DNA from: Thiodiazotropha sp040507005
GTDB taxonomy: Bacteria > Pseudomonadota > Gammaproteobacteria > Chromatiales > Chromatiaceae
DNA length: 64,000 nucleotides
Assembly: GCA_040507005.1 (NCBI GenBank)
Contig: JBEVVS010000005.1
Coordinates: 58,789-122,788 of the forward strand
Direction of reading: 5' to 3'
Part shown: in pieces, positions 17,350 through 26,167 of the stretch
Layout: the number at the start of each line of letters is the position of its first letter
How positions within the stretch are numbered: position 1 is the first letter of the stretch
Translations under genes and position numbers: made by a program
The notes under the pieces: model-generated
Told to the model about the DNA's origin: nothing
Seen by the model: only the letters and a program-made list of their open reading frames with translations
Database searches by the model: none

Positions 17350-18063
17350 ATGAGTAGTCAAAGTATTCCTCAGCGCAAAATGCCAGACAAGACAATAGTT
17401 GAATTGCTGGACGAACGTATATCAACACGCGCGTTTCTTGACAAGCCGGTGAGCAAGGAGGTCTTGGAGCAGATTCTACGGGAGTCTGCAAAAAGCCCCT
17501 CTGGCAGCAACATGCAGCCCTGGAAGGTCTATGTGCTGACTGGTGAGAAAAAGGCAGATCTGACAAACACAGTGAAAAACAAGATTGCTGCCGGCAAGAC
17601 AGAAGATAGTCCTGAAATAGCTGTATACCCTGAGAAGCTCAAATCTCCCTACCGGGAACGACGTTATAAATGTGGTATGGCCTTATACGGCGCACTGGGG
17701 ATAAGCAAAGAAGATACGGCCGAGCGCAAACAACGATGGATTGCCAACTTTGAGTTCTTCGACGCGCCGGTGGCTATGATCTTCACCCTGGATAAGCAGA
17801 TGGGCTGTGCCCAGTATCTTGACCTGGGTATCTTTCTACAGAGCATCATGCTGCTGGCTCAGGATTTTGGCTTGAATACCTGTCCGCTTCTCAGTTGGTC
17901 GGCTTGGCCACAAACGATTCGCGAAGTGGTGGGTATTGAACAGGACGAGACAGCGATCTGTGCCATGGCACTTGGCTATGGTGACGTGGAGCATGCGGTC
18001 AATCAATATCGTACAGAGCGCTGTGAACTACATGAGTACACCGAGTTTTATGGTTTTGATTGA
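17350..18063 (+). CDS. nitroreductase-family FMN protein
   Basis: A protein of about 237 residues of the nitroreductase/FMN-dependent fold: ERISTRAFLDKPVSKEVLEQIL and AKSPSGSNMQPWKVYV bind FMN, and CAMALGYGD closes the domain. I prefer ATG 17350 because AGAGG lies about seven bases before it; the in-frame ATG at 17329 overlaps the stop of the dehydrogenase and lacks a ribosome site. Family members reduce nitro groups, enones or flavins with NAD(P)H. Set between an acyl-CoA dehydrogenase and fadB, it may reduce an unsaturated acyl or ring intermediate (inference). Confidence 0.88.
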   Translation: MSSQSIPQRKMPDKTIVELLDERISTRAFLDKPVSKEVLEQILRESAKSPSGSNMQPWKVYVLTGEKKADLTNTVKNKIAAGKTEDSPEIAVYPEKLKSPYRERRYKCGMALYGALGISKEDTAERKQRWIANFEFFDAPVAMIFTLDKQMGCAQYLDLGIFLQSIMLLAQDFGLNTCPLLSWSAWPQTIREVVGIEQDETAICAMALGYGDVEHAVNQYRTERCELHEYTEFYGFD

Positions 18064-18113
18064 ATTATAACCCGGGTACATCGTAACCAACTGAATGACA
18101 GAATAGAGTAACT

Positions 18114-20258
18114 ATGTATACAGGAAATATGCTTAGCATCAGGTTACTGGATGATGGCCTGGTCGAACTGAATTTCGATGCCAAGGAAGGGGCAGTCAAC
18201 GTTTTCAATATTGATACTATGGCTGAGTTGGGTGCGGCTTTGGACTTTGTTGAAGAGGCCGAAGGCATCAAAGGGATGTTGGTGACCAGCGGCAAGTCTG
18301 CATTTATCGTCGGCGCGGATATCAGTGAATTTCGAGAAGTATTCAGTTTGCCCAGTGAGCAGACGAAGGACTTTTTTGCTGTCAATAATGACAATAACCG
18401 TCGTATTGAGTCCCTGCCTTTTCCAGTTGTGGTGGCCATCAATGGTTTCGCGCTGGGTGGAGGCCTGGAATTCTGCCTGGCCTGCGATTTTAGAGTGATG
18501 TCGAGTACAGCCAGAGTGGGTTTACCCGAAACCGGCCTGGGACTCATCCCCGGCTGGGGCGGGACTGTACGTACCCCCCGATTGGTGGGCCTGGAAACCG
18601 CGCTAAAGTGGGTGGCCAGCGGAGTTCCTCAAGAGGCTTCAGTGGCACTGGGGACTGGGCTGGTATCTGAGGTTGTGGAAGCGGATCAGTTGCGCCAGGC
18701 GGCACTGAACGTTCTTAAAAACGCAATAGCCTACCCTGCAGATGTTCAGGCTAGTCGTATCGCTAAAAGCAGCGCTATATCCATCTCTCCGGAAGAGGCT
18801 CAACAGCTGGCTCAGGCTGTAAAGAACGAGGTTTGCCCTCGTTCTCCCCAGTTGCAGGCGCCAGCTGCCGTTATCGATTTGCTGGCCGAGACTTCTCGAT
18901 TAAGTGGTGAAGAAGCCCTGGAGCGGGAGGCGAATCTGTTTGTGGCTTGTGGAAAAACCGCTCAGGCACGCGCCTTGATTGGCAATTTCATGAACGATCA
19001 GAGTATTAAAAAGATTGCCAAATCCTATGCCAAGGATGCGACTCTTACCCTCGACAAGGTCGCTGTGGTAGGCGCGGGCATAATGGGTGGTGGCATCGCC
19101 TATCAAAATGCCCTGAAGGGTATTTCGGTGGTGATGAAAGATATTGCCGAGCCCGCTTTGGAATTGGGCATGCATGAAGCCGACAAGCTGTTGTCCAAGC
19201 TGGTGAGTAAAGGGCGTATGGGTGAGGAGAAGAGGGAGGCTGTCTTGGACGCCATTATACCGACACTGGAAACCTCGGATATGGACGGCAGTAAAGTTAT
19301 CGTTGAGGCAGTGGTTGAGAACCCGAAGGTCAAAGAGGTTGTATTGGCAGAGTTGGAGGGCAATCTGGCAAAGGGTGGTGTGCTGGTAAGCAATACCTCG
19401 ACCATCTCCATTACTCGTCTGGCCAAGGGGTTAAAAAAACCTGAACAGTTTGCCGGCCTGCACTTCTTCAATCCGGTGCATGCCATGCCGCTAGTCGAAG
19501 TCATTCGAGGGGAGAAAACGTCGGATCAAACCATTTCCGACCTGGTGGCATATACCCTTGCACTGGGCAAGAGACCCATTGTGGTGAACGATTGCCCGGG
19601 GTTTCTGGTTAATCGAGTCCTCTTTACCTATTTTCGCGGATTCGAGCAGCTGATTAACGATGGTGTGGATTTTCAACGTATGGATGAGGTCCTGCAAACC
19701 TGGGGATGGCCAATGGGGCCAGCCTATTTATCGGATGTGATCGGAATCGATACGCTTTGTCACTGTTTCGAGGTATTGGCGGATGATTTCCCTGATCGCA
19801 TGTCCCCACTGGAGAAGTCCATTCTTCGGGAATTGAATATCGCCGAACGCATTGGTCAGAAAAACGGCAAGGGATTCTACCAATACCAGGCGGATGCTAA
19901 AGGTCGCCCACAACGCAGCAACGACGATCTGGTTGTTGGGATGGTGGCTCAGTGTCATGAGCAGGTGATTGAAGTCACCGATGAAGAGATCGAGTTCCGC
20001 TGTATGTTGCCCATGGCTATTGAAATGGCTCGCTGCCTGGAAGAAGGTGTTGTGGCTTCACCGGCAGAGGCCGATATGGCTTTATTGATGGGCTTGGGCT
20101 TTCCGGCCTTTCGTGGCGGTATAGTGCGCTGGATGGATGAAGTGGGTATGCAGACGCTGTGTCAATGGGGTGAGCGTTTTGCGGATATCCTTGGTGAAGC
20201 TTATCGTCCAACTACGACTATGCGGTACATGGCACAAGAGGGTAAAACCTACTACTAA
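18114..20258 (+). CDS. fadB: fatty acid oxidation complex alpha subunit (FadB-like)
   Basis: A 714-residue fusion of enoyl-CoA hydratase and L-3-hydroxyacyl-CoA dehydrogenase. The two hydratase glutamates are present in GGGLEF (near 119) and GLPETGLG (near 138); the NAD-binding motif is VAVVGAGIMGGGIAY near 320, and the dehydrogenase histidine lies in GLHFFNPVHAMP near 450. Length and layout match the E. coli FadB type. No thiolase partner (fadA) follows; the next gene is ETF-QO, so the thiolase must be elsewhere. Confidence 0.95.
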   Translation: MYTGNMLSIRLLDDGLVELNFDAKEGAVNVFNIDTMAELGAALDFVEEAEGIKGMLVTSGKSAFIVGADISEFREVFSLPSEQTKDFFAVNNDNNRRIESLPFPVVVAINGFALGGGLEFCLACDFRVMSSTARVGLPETGLGLIPGWGGTVRTPRLVGLETALKWVASGVPQEASVALGTGLVSEVVEADQLRQAALNVLKNAIAYPADVQASRIAKSSAISISPEEAQQLAQAVKNEVCPRSPQLQAPAAVIDLLAETSRLSGEEALEREANLFVACGKTAQARALIGNFMNDQSIKKIAKSYAKDATLTLDKVAVVGAGIMGGGIAYQNALKGISVVMKDIAEPALELGMHEADKLLSKLVSKGRMGEEKREAVLDAIIPTLETSDMDGSKVIVEAVVENPKVKEVVLAELEGNLAKGGVLVSNTSTISITRLAKGLKKPEQFAGLHFFNPVHAMPLVEVIRGEKTSDQTISDLVAYTLALGKRPIVVNDCPGFLVNRVLFTYFRGFEQLINDGVDFQRMDEVLQTWGWPMGPAYLSDVIGIDTLCHCFEVLADDFPDRMSPLEKSILRELNIAERIGQKNGKGFYQYQADAKGRPQRSNDDLVVGMVAQCHEQVIEVTDEEIEFRCMLPMAIEMARCLEEGVVASPAEADMALLMGLGFPAFRGGIVRWMDEVGMQTLCQWGERFADILGEAYRPTTTMRYMAQEGKTYY

Positions 20259-20303
20259 CTCCTGTTCCTTACCCAATACTGACGATAATAGGGAGTCGTG
20301 CCA

Positions 20304-21962
20304 ATGCAACGTGAATCCATGGAGTTCGATCTCCTCATTGTTGGCGGCGGCCCCGCTGGTCTAGCGGCGGCGATTCGGTTGAAACAAATGGCCGCCGAGA
20401 AGGGCGTGGACCTTGAGGTATGCCTACTGGAAAAGGGCTCGGAGATCGGCGCCCACATCCTTTCCGGCGCGGTGTTCGAGTCCCGTGCTCTGGATGAGCT
20501 GATACCGGACTGGCAACAACAGGGCGCACCCATCGATACGCCGGTGAGCGAAGACCGGGTCTATTTCTTTACCGGGCCGGAAAGCGCCATGCGAATACCC
20601 AACATCTTGCTACCGAAAACCATGCACAACCACGGTAACTATGTGGTCAGCCTGGGCAATCTCTGCCGTTGGTTGGGCGAGCAGGCCGAGGCCATGGCTG
20701 TCAACATCTTCCCGGGGTTTCCGGCGGCGGAACTGATCTACGGAGAAAATGGTGAAGTGGCTGGCGTAATCACTGGCGACATGGGACGCGGTAAGGACGG
20801 CGAGGTGAAGGAGAGCTTCGAACCCGGTATGGAACTGCGCGCCAGGTACACCCTTTTTGCCGAGGGTTGTCGTGGCCATCTGGGCAAACAACTGGTTGAG
20901 CGCTTCCAACTTGATGTTGACTGCGATCCACAGCACTATGGCCTGGGTATCAAGGAACTGTGGGAGATCGATTCGGCGAAACACCAGCCCGGCCTGGTGA
21001 TCCATGGTAGCGGCTGGCCGCTCAGTGAGGGCGGTGCCAGTGGCGGCACTTTCCTTTACCACGCGGCCGATAACCAGGTGGCGGTGGGTTTGATCACTGA
21101 TCTCAACTATGACAATCCACACCTGTCACCCTACGAGGAATTTCAACGTTTCAAACACCACCCGTATATCCGTGAGCATCTGGAGGGTGGCAAGCGTCTG
21201 AGTTATGGCGCACGTGCCATTGCCAAAGGCGGTTTAAATTCACTGCCGCGTCAGCATTTCCCCGGAGGCCTGCTGTTGGGCTGCGATGCCGGTACCCTGA
21301 ATTTCGCCAAGATCAAGGGCAGCCACACTGCCATGAAGTCGGGTATGCTGGCTGCCGAGGTGGTGTTCGAGGCGCTCGTTTGCGGTGACGAAGGGGGTAA
21401 GGATCTGGCGACTTACGCCGAAGCTTTTCGCGGCTCCTGGCTCTACGATGAGCTGTTTCGGGCACGTAATTTCGGCCCCGCCCTGCACAAACTAGGTCCT
21501 TGGCTTGGCGGTTCGTTCAACTTCGTCGAGCAGAACCTGTTCGGTGGCCGGTTTCCGCTAACCCTGCACGACCGAGTTGCGGATCACTCGGGCATGAAAC
21601 CTGCAGCCCGGCGCAGGCGAATCGATTATTCCAGGCCGGATGGCGAGATCAGCTTCGATCGACTATCCTCGGTGTTCCTGTCGAATACCAACCACGAAGA
21701 AGACCAGCCCTGCCACCTGACCCTGAAAGATGCGACGGTGCCGGTGAGGGTAAACTTGACACATTTCGATGCACCCGAACAGCGCTATTGTCCGGCGGGG
21801 GTCTACGAGATCATGGAGGATGAGGAGAGTGGCGAGCCCTATCTGCAGATCAATGCGCAGAACTGTCTGCACTGCAAGACCTGCGACATCAAGGACCCGG
21901 ATCAGAACATCGTCTGGGTGACCCCGGAAGGTTCGGGTGGACCCAATTATCCAAATATGTAA
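20304..21962 (+). CDS. electron transfer flavoprotein-ubiquinone oxidoreductase
   Basis: A 552-residue membrane-associated flavoprotein that passes electrons from ETF to ubiquinone. FAD binding is by LLIVGGGPAGLAAAIRL at the N-terminus; the 4Fe-4S site is CLHCKTCDIKDP near 520-531 plus an upstream cysteine in RYCPAG, and the protein ends GGPNYPNM as in the family. ATG 20304 is preferred over GTG 20298 because GGGAG (20291-20295) is spaced eight bases before it. It closes the etf-icmF-fadB block. A short relic similar to the 3' end of this gene occurs at 58002-58052. Confidence 0.96.
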   Translation: MQRESMEFDLLIVGGGPAGLAAAIRLKQMAAEKGVDLEVCLLEKGSEIGAHILSGAVFESRALDELIPDWQQQGAPIDTPVSEDRVYFFTGPESAMRIPNILLPKTMHNHGNYVVSLGNLCRWLGEQAEAMAVNIFPGFPAAELIYGENGEVAGVITGDMGRGKDGEVKESFEPGMELRARYTLFAEGCRGHLGKQLVERFQLDVDCDPQHYGLGIKELWEIDSAKHQPGLVIHGSGWPLSEGGASGGTFLYHAADNQVAVGLITDLNYDNPHLSPYEEFQRFKHHPYIREHLEGGKRLSYGARAIAKGGLNSLPRQHFPGGLLLGCDAGTLNFAKIKGSHTAMKSGMLAAEVVFEALVCGDEGGKDLATYAEAFRGSWLYDELFRARNFGPALHKLGPWLGGSFNFVEQNLFGGRFPLTLHDRVADHSGMKPAARRRRIDYSRPDGEISFDRLSSVFLSNTNHEEDQPCHLTLKDATVPVRVNLTHFDAPEQRYCPAGVYEIMEDEESGEPYLQINAQNCLHCKTCDIKDPDQNIVWVTPEGSGGPNYPNM

Positions 21963-22150
21963 TCCATAACCATGGCTATTCTTTGTTAGCAGCAAGTGGA
22001 TACCGTCCCTGATTTATGCAGAGACAATTAATTAGGTGGCATGGAGTTTAGCTAGCTATGAGTGGTTATTAAAGGACAAGCGGTTTGGTAATACCCACCC
22101 ATCTCTTCAGCACTAGGCGGTAGTGAATTGCCATTCAAAAAAGAATCAGG

Positions 22151-22843
22151 TCAACTATTTTTCTGCTCAATGAGCGCGTCAATTCCCTTTCTAGCATCTA
22201 TAGTCGGATCTAGGAGCATAGAAACTCTAAGTGCACTAACAAGAAGTTCGACACTGGCTTCGATAAGGATATCCATATGATAGGGACGGCCAGCTTTTAG
22301 CCACATATATATCAATTTATCAACAGCAAGGCTGATTACTTCCATCATTAATCTTGGCGTGTTTGACGTGTGTGGCAAGCCTGCAATTTCATAAATCCAG
22401 AAACTGATTTTTTCGTTGCGTCTTGACACAATTTCGAGTGCTTCTTGATCTTTGCCATAGCCAAAACCGCAATCAACATAATGAAAATACAAGTCCTGAT
22501 TTTCGGACAGTTGCATACATAGATTTCGTATCAGCGAGCGAATCTGAAAATATGGGGATTCATGCTTATCAAAGGGCAATATATCAAAAAGTTTCTCTGC
22601 AATAGCATCTACGGCTGCGAGATAAAGGCTACGCTTGTTGTCGAAGTAGTGAAAAAGCAGACCATGAGCCACGCCAGCAAGCTCAGCGATGTCCTTGATT
22701 TGTGCCTCTTCATATGAGTGTGTCGAAAAGATTTGAACTGATGCATCGAGAATACGTGCTTGGGTTTGCTGTTTTTGTAACTCGCGCGTTTTCTTTTGTG
22801 GGTGTGATCCCACTTTATCAATTTCTGAATTAGAGAGAGCCAA
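22151..22843 (-). CDS. TetR/AcrR-family regulator of the FAD/Fe-S oxidase operon
   Basis: A 230-residue regulator with an N-terminal HTH around residues 28-75 (ARILDASVQIFSTHSYEEAQIKDIAELAGVAHGLLFHYFDNKRSLY). It is divergent from the eight-gene operon starting at 23391. The shared 547-bp spacer holds TTGAC/GTCAA-type inverted repeats placed over promoter-like hexamers on both strands, so the protein probably regulates both directions. The effector is unknown. Confidence 0.9.
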   Translation of the reverse strand: MALSNSEIDKVGSHPQKKTRELQKQQTQARILDASVQIFSTHSYEEAQIKDIAELAGVAHGLLFHYFDNKRSLYLAAVDAIAEKLFDILPFDKHESPYFQIRSLIRNLCMQLSENQDLYFHYVDCGFGYGKDQEALEIVSRRNEKISFWIYEIAGLPHTSNTPRLMMEVISLAVDKLIYMWLKAGRPYHMDILIEASVELLVSALRVSMLLDPTIDARKGIDALIEQKNS

Positions 22844-22981
22844 AGATAGTCCTTTTTTAATCGCTAACGTGTAGATCGGGATAATATAAAAACTCTCACG
22901 ACAAAACTTGATGGCTAGTCATGAGAAGTGGCATTGCTTCAATAGTCGACTAATTTTCGAATGTATAGTCGCTTACAGACC

Positions 22982-23010
22982 ACTTTAACAATTCATTGAC
23001 ATTCAGTCAA
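22982..23010 (-). promoter_or_regulatory. probable promoter/operator of the tetR gene at 22843
   Basis: On the minus strand, TTGACT (23010-23005) and TAAAGT (22987-22982) are 17 bp apart. The -35 element lies inside the inverted repeat TTGAC-N5-GTCAA (22996-23010), which matches half of the repeat near the divergent promoter. Confidence 0.4.
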
Positions 23011-23228
23011 CAAAACTATGCACTTATAATTATTTCATATAAATCAAAGAAATAAACATTGTATTGCGCAGATTTTTTTTCGCCTCAGCAGGGTGCGCGC
23101 CTTAGGGTATAACAAGGCGATCGTCTCTCTAAACCTCTCCACTTAAAGATCTACATAACCCAAATAAAGGTAATGCTTCCCAGCACTTATGGTGCGACAG
23201 GCTCAAACAGTTCGACAACAAAAATATT

Positions 23229-23249
23229 TTATTGACACCGTGTCAATAA
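23229..23249. promoter_or_regulatory. 21-bp palindromic operator in front of the oxidase operon
   Basis: TTATTGACAC and GTGTCAATAA flank a central C at 23239, giving a perfect 21-bp inverted repeat. It contains a consensus -35 hexamer TTGACA (23232-23237), and TTGAAT (23255-23260) at a 17-bp spacing could be the -10. A weaker GTTGA/TCAAC repeat follows at 23254-23270. Most likely the binding site of the adjacent TetR protein. Confidence 0.6.
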
Positions 23250-23390
23250 TTTGGTTGAATTAAAGTCAACGAAAAAATGGACACGATAAGCTGTGTTTGT
23301 TTGCTGGTCCTAAAACAATCTTGTGGGCTTTCCAGATGCCCGCGTCGTGTTAGTGAGAATAACAATTGCTAGAAATAGGAGAGCACGACG

Positions 23391-24833
23391 ATGCTGATTC
23401 CTGGCGGGACATCTCACATGCAGGAAAAAGGTTTTCCTAGGAGCGTAAAGGCCACAAGTGAACAGGATTTACTGAAGTTATATTCAAGTGATGAAAGTGA
23501 CAAATCTGGTGTTTTGCCGCTAGGTGTTGCCGTTCCTGCATCTTGTGAGGAAGTTCAAGATGTGGTGCGTTGGGCGGTAAAGCATCGGGTGCCGTTGATT
23601 CCGATAAGTTCAAAAGGACCACGTCAATATGGTGACACACTAAGCGACACGCCCTCTGTTGTTTTGGACCTGACTGAGATGAAAGGTATCTTGAATATTG
23701 ATGCCGCGGATGCTGTCGCAATCATCGAGCCAGGCGTTACATTTGAGCAATTGGATGTCTCGCTCGAACCTCATGGTCTAAGATCTTTCCGTCCTCTGTT
23801 TGTGCGAAATTCAAAGTCGGTGTTGGCGGCATTCTTGGACAGGTCGCCCATCACCGTACCTGGACGTCATTGGGATTGTTCCGACCCCATGGCAGCAATG
23901 GAAATTATATTCGGGAGCGGAGACCTTTTTCGTACCGGCACAGCAGCATTGCCAGGGTCACTGAAAAAGAAACTTGAACTTGGCAATAGCATGATGTACG
24001 GGATGGGTCCTGCCCACACCGATTTCGGGCGGGTAATGCAAGGTTCACAGGGTACGCTTGGTATTTTGACATGGGCATCTTTGCATTGTCAGCGAATACC
24101 TACTATCGAAACCCCTTATTTCATTTCATCCAACGATCTTGGCTCACTCACAAAATTTCTATATCGGCATCTTCGTCGCAGAACAGAAGGGCAGCTCTTC
24201 TTGATGAACGGATTGCAATTCAAGCTTTTGTTTGGCATTGAACTCGATTCGGCAACCGTTCCATCCTGGGTGGCTTATCTGGAGCTTTCATCCCATGATT
24301 ATTTCGCTGATGAACATATGGCTTTTCGCAAAGCGGATTTAGAGCGTGACGTGAAAGAGCTTCAAGTAGAGATATCAGAAGAAATTGCTGGTATTGACGC
24401 AGCCGATTTACCTTCTATACAGAAACAGCACGCGTTCGCTACTCCTGTAGGTGTAAGTAACCAGAAATATCAGGACGTTTTCTGTTTGAGTCAGCTCAAT
24501 CGTCTCCCACAACATATTGAAGCGCTTAGTAGGCGGCAACTTGATGATGCAGCGATCTACGTGCAACCTCTTGTTCATGGGGTGAACGCGCACCTCCAGT
24601 TCACTTATTTGAATAAGAATACAAATGGACGCTCGCTACAGAATGCATCGGTTGAAGCAGCACAATGCCTGGCAGATACCGGTGGTTTCTTCAGTCGCCC
24701 CTACTATCCCTGGGCGCATATACCATTTGAGCGTGATACCTCAATCTATTCAATGTTGAAAAAAACAAAGAACCTATTTGATCCTGCTGGTATCTTAAAA
24801 CCTGGTTCACCTGCTCTTGGAGGTGACCTGTGA
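23391..24833 (+). CDS. FAD-binding oxidase subunit (GlcD/GlcE-like), first of a trio
   Basis: A 480-residue flavoprotein with a VAO/PCMH-type FAD-binding domain in about residues 35-230: PLGVAVPASCEEVQDVVRWAVKHRVPLIPIS, then GVTFEQLDV and GSQGTLGILTWASL. The C-terminal end RDTSIYSMLKKTKNLFDPAGILKPG is typical of glycolate/lactate-oxidase-like proteins. It begins an operon, with AGGAG before ATG 23391, and overlaps the Fe-S gene. With the next two genes it resembles the three-part GlcDEF plan. The substrate is unknown: an alpha-hydroxy acid or an aryl/alkyl alcohol are both possible. The glycine-rich FAD loop is less canonical than in the partner at 26157. Confidence 0.82.
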   Translation: MLIPGGTSHMQEKGFPRSVKATSEQDLLKLYSSDESDKSGVLPLGVAVPASCEEVQDVVRWAVKHRVPLIPISSKGPRQYGDTLSDTPSVVLDLTEMKGILNIDAADAVAIIEPGVTFEQLDVSLEPHGLRSFRPLFVRNSKSVLAAFLDRSPITVPGRHWDCSDPMAAMEIIFGSGDLFRTGTAALPGSLKKKLELGNSMMYGMGPAHTDFGRVMQGSQGTLGILTWASLHCQRIPTIETPYFISSNDLGSLTKFLYRHLRRRTEGQLFLMNGLQFKLLFGIELDSATVPSWVAYLELSSHDYFADEHMAFRKADLERDVKELQVEISEEIAGIDAADLPSIQKQHAFATPVGVSNQKYQDVFCLSQLNRLPQHIEALSRRQLDDAAIYVQPLVHGVNAHLQFTYLNKNTNGRSLQNASVEAAQCLADTGGFFSRPYYPWAHIPFERDTSIYSMLKKTKNLFDPAGILKPGSPALGGDL

Positions 24834-26167
24834 ATAAAAAACTACTCAACCCTCTACCGACAGACACGTCACTATTGGCACCTTACACAGCGAACATCAC
24901 TAATTGTTGGAGATGTTCGCATTGTAAATGGGTCCCATCGCCTATAAGCCACAAGTATTCTGTCGCATGTCCGAGCGTTGAATGGGGTGGATTTCACTCC
25001 TACAGCGGTGGAGGCAAGGTTATTACTGCTTATGCCCTGAAAGAAGGTGAGGCAGCATATTCAGAGAAAGCCATAGAGACCATATTTGCTTGCACAGCCT
25101 GCGGTGCATGTGACGTCTCATGTAAGACTAACAATGGCGATAATATTGACCCCCTGGACGTGATCTATGCATTACGTGCGACTGTGGCTGAAGAGGGTAA
25201 ATCTCCTGATGCCCACAAACTGATGATCGAAAATCTGAATGTTCATGGCAGCGATGATGGTCTGCACCAAGCCGATCGGTTGCGCTGGACTGAGGGCCTT
25301 GGGATACAGAATGCCCTGGATAGACAGGTAGAAGTGCTATTGCATATCGGGTACGAAAACGTCGTCAACGAATCCAGCAGGGCTGAAATAAAAACGATCG
25401 TAAGACTGTTGAGTATGGCCGGCATCAACTTCGGTACTCTAATCGGTCAAGAAATATCAACAGGCGAGGTGGCTTACGATCTGGGTTATCCAGAAGACGC
25501 GCGAGCAGCAGCTCAGAGGATGTCACAGATCTTTAATGCAGCCAAGGCTAATTGCATTGTTACCTGTTCAGCGAGCAGCTATTCAGGTGTAAGAAATATA
25601 TGGCCACGACTAGATGTTTCTGCCCCACAAAAAGATTTTCTACATATAACTGATTTTCTCTACAGTCTGGTTGAAGGTGGGCAATTATCACTTAGCCCTA
25701 ATCTAAATGCCAAGGTGACTTACCACGATCCTTGTAAGCTTGGCCGATTAAGTGAAGTTTCTGCTGCATCGCCTCCATCAAAATGGGTCAAGGTGCGTAA
25801 TACGATTGCGATTAGAGAAACGCCCAAAAAGACACTCTTTGGAACAGAAGGCTTGTATGAGTCCCCAAGACGTCTTTTACAAGCTGTTAAAGGCCTTGAC
25901 CTCGTGGAAATGGAGCGCAATCGTTTGGCGTCATACTGTTGTGGTGCCGGTGGAGGCGCGAAGGAGGCCTATCCTGAATTTGCGCGCTTTGCTGGCAATA
26001 ATCGCCTGAATGAGGCAGAAGCAACCGGGGCAAGCATTATCGTCACTAGTTGCGCAAAATGTCGTCAGCATTTGGCTGAAGTGGCTGGAGCCGAAGGGAT
26101 AAAAGTGATGGGCTTGTTTGAACTGATTGGTACCGCCATAGACAAGGAGGGACCAGATGCCCGTTAA
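24830..26167 (+). CDS. Fe-S oxidoreductase with CCG domains (GlcF/HdrD-like)
   Basis: A 445-residue electron-transfer protein. Two 4Fe-4S sites lie near the N-terminus: an unusual CWRCSHCKW set whose fourth cysteine follows only after 14 residues, and a regular CTACGACDVSC set near 93. Two cysteine-rich CCG-type regions follow (DPCKLGR near 300; YCCGAGGG near 370 and TSCAKCRQH near 407), which in HdrD/GlcF bind a non-cubane cluster. The GTG start at 24830 overlaps the previous stop (GTGA) and follows GGAGGTG. It overlaps the next gene by 11 bases. It probably carries electrons from the two FAD subunits to the quinone pool. Confidence 0.88.
   Translation: MNKKLLNPLPTDTSLLAPYTANITNCWRCSHCKWVPSPISHKYSVACPSVEWGGFHSYSGGGKVITAYALKEGEAAYSEKAIETIFACTACGACDVSCKTNNGDNIDPLDVIYALRATVAEEGKSPDAHKLMIENLNVHGSDDGLHQADRLRWTEGLGIQNALDRQVEVLLHIGYENVVNESSRAEIKTIVRLLSMAGINFGTLIGQEISTGEVAYDLGYPEDARAAAQRMSQIFNAAKANCIVTCSASSYSGVRNIWPRLDVSAPQKDFLHITDFLYSLVEGGQLSLSPNLNAKVTYHDPCKLGRLSEVSAASPPSKWVKVRNTIAIRETPKKTLFGTEGLYESPRRLLQAVKGLDLVEMERNRLASYCCGAGGGAKEAYPEFARFAGNNRLNEAEATGASIIVTSCAKCRQHLAEVAGAEGIKVMGLFELIGTAIDKEGPDAR

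Larger units (their letters stand above)
22844..23390. other. divergent regulatory region, 547 bp
   Basis: An AT-rich spacer without a gene, between the TetR regulator and the oxidase operon. It holds three TTGA(C)/(G)TCAA inverted repeats (22996-23010, 23229-23249, 23254-23270) and a 10-bp palindrome TAGTCGACTA at 22943-22952. The rightward operon has a fair ribosome site (AGGAG near 23377). Confidence 0.6.
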
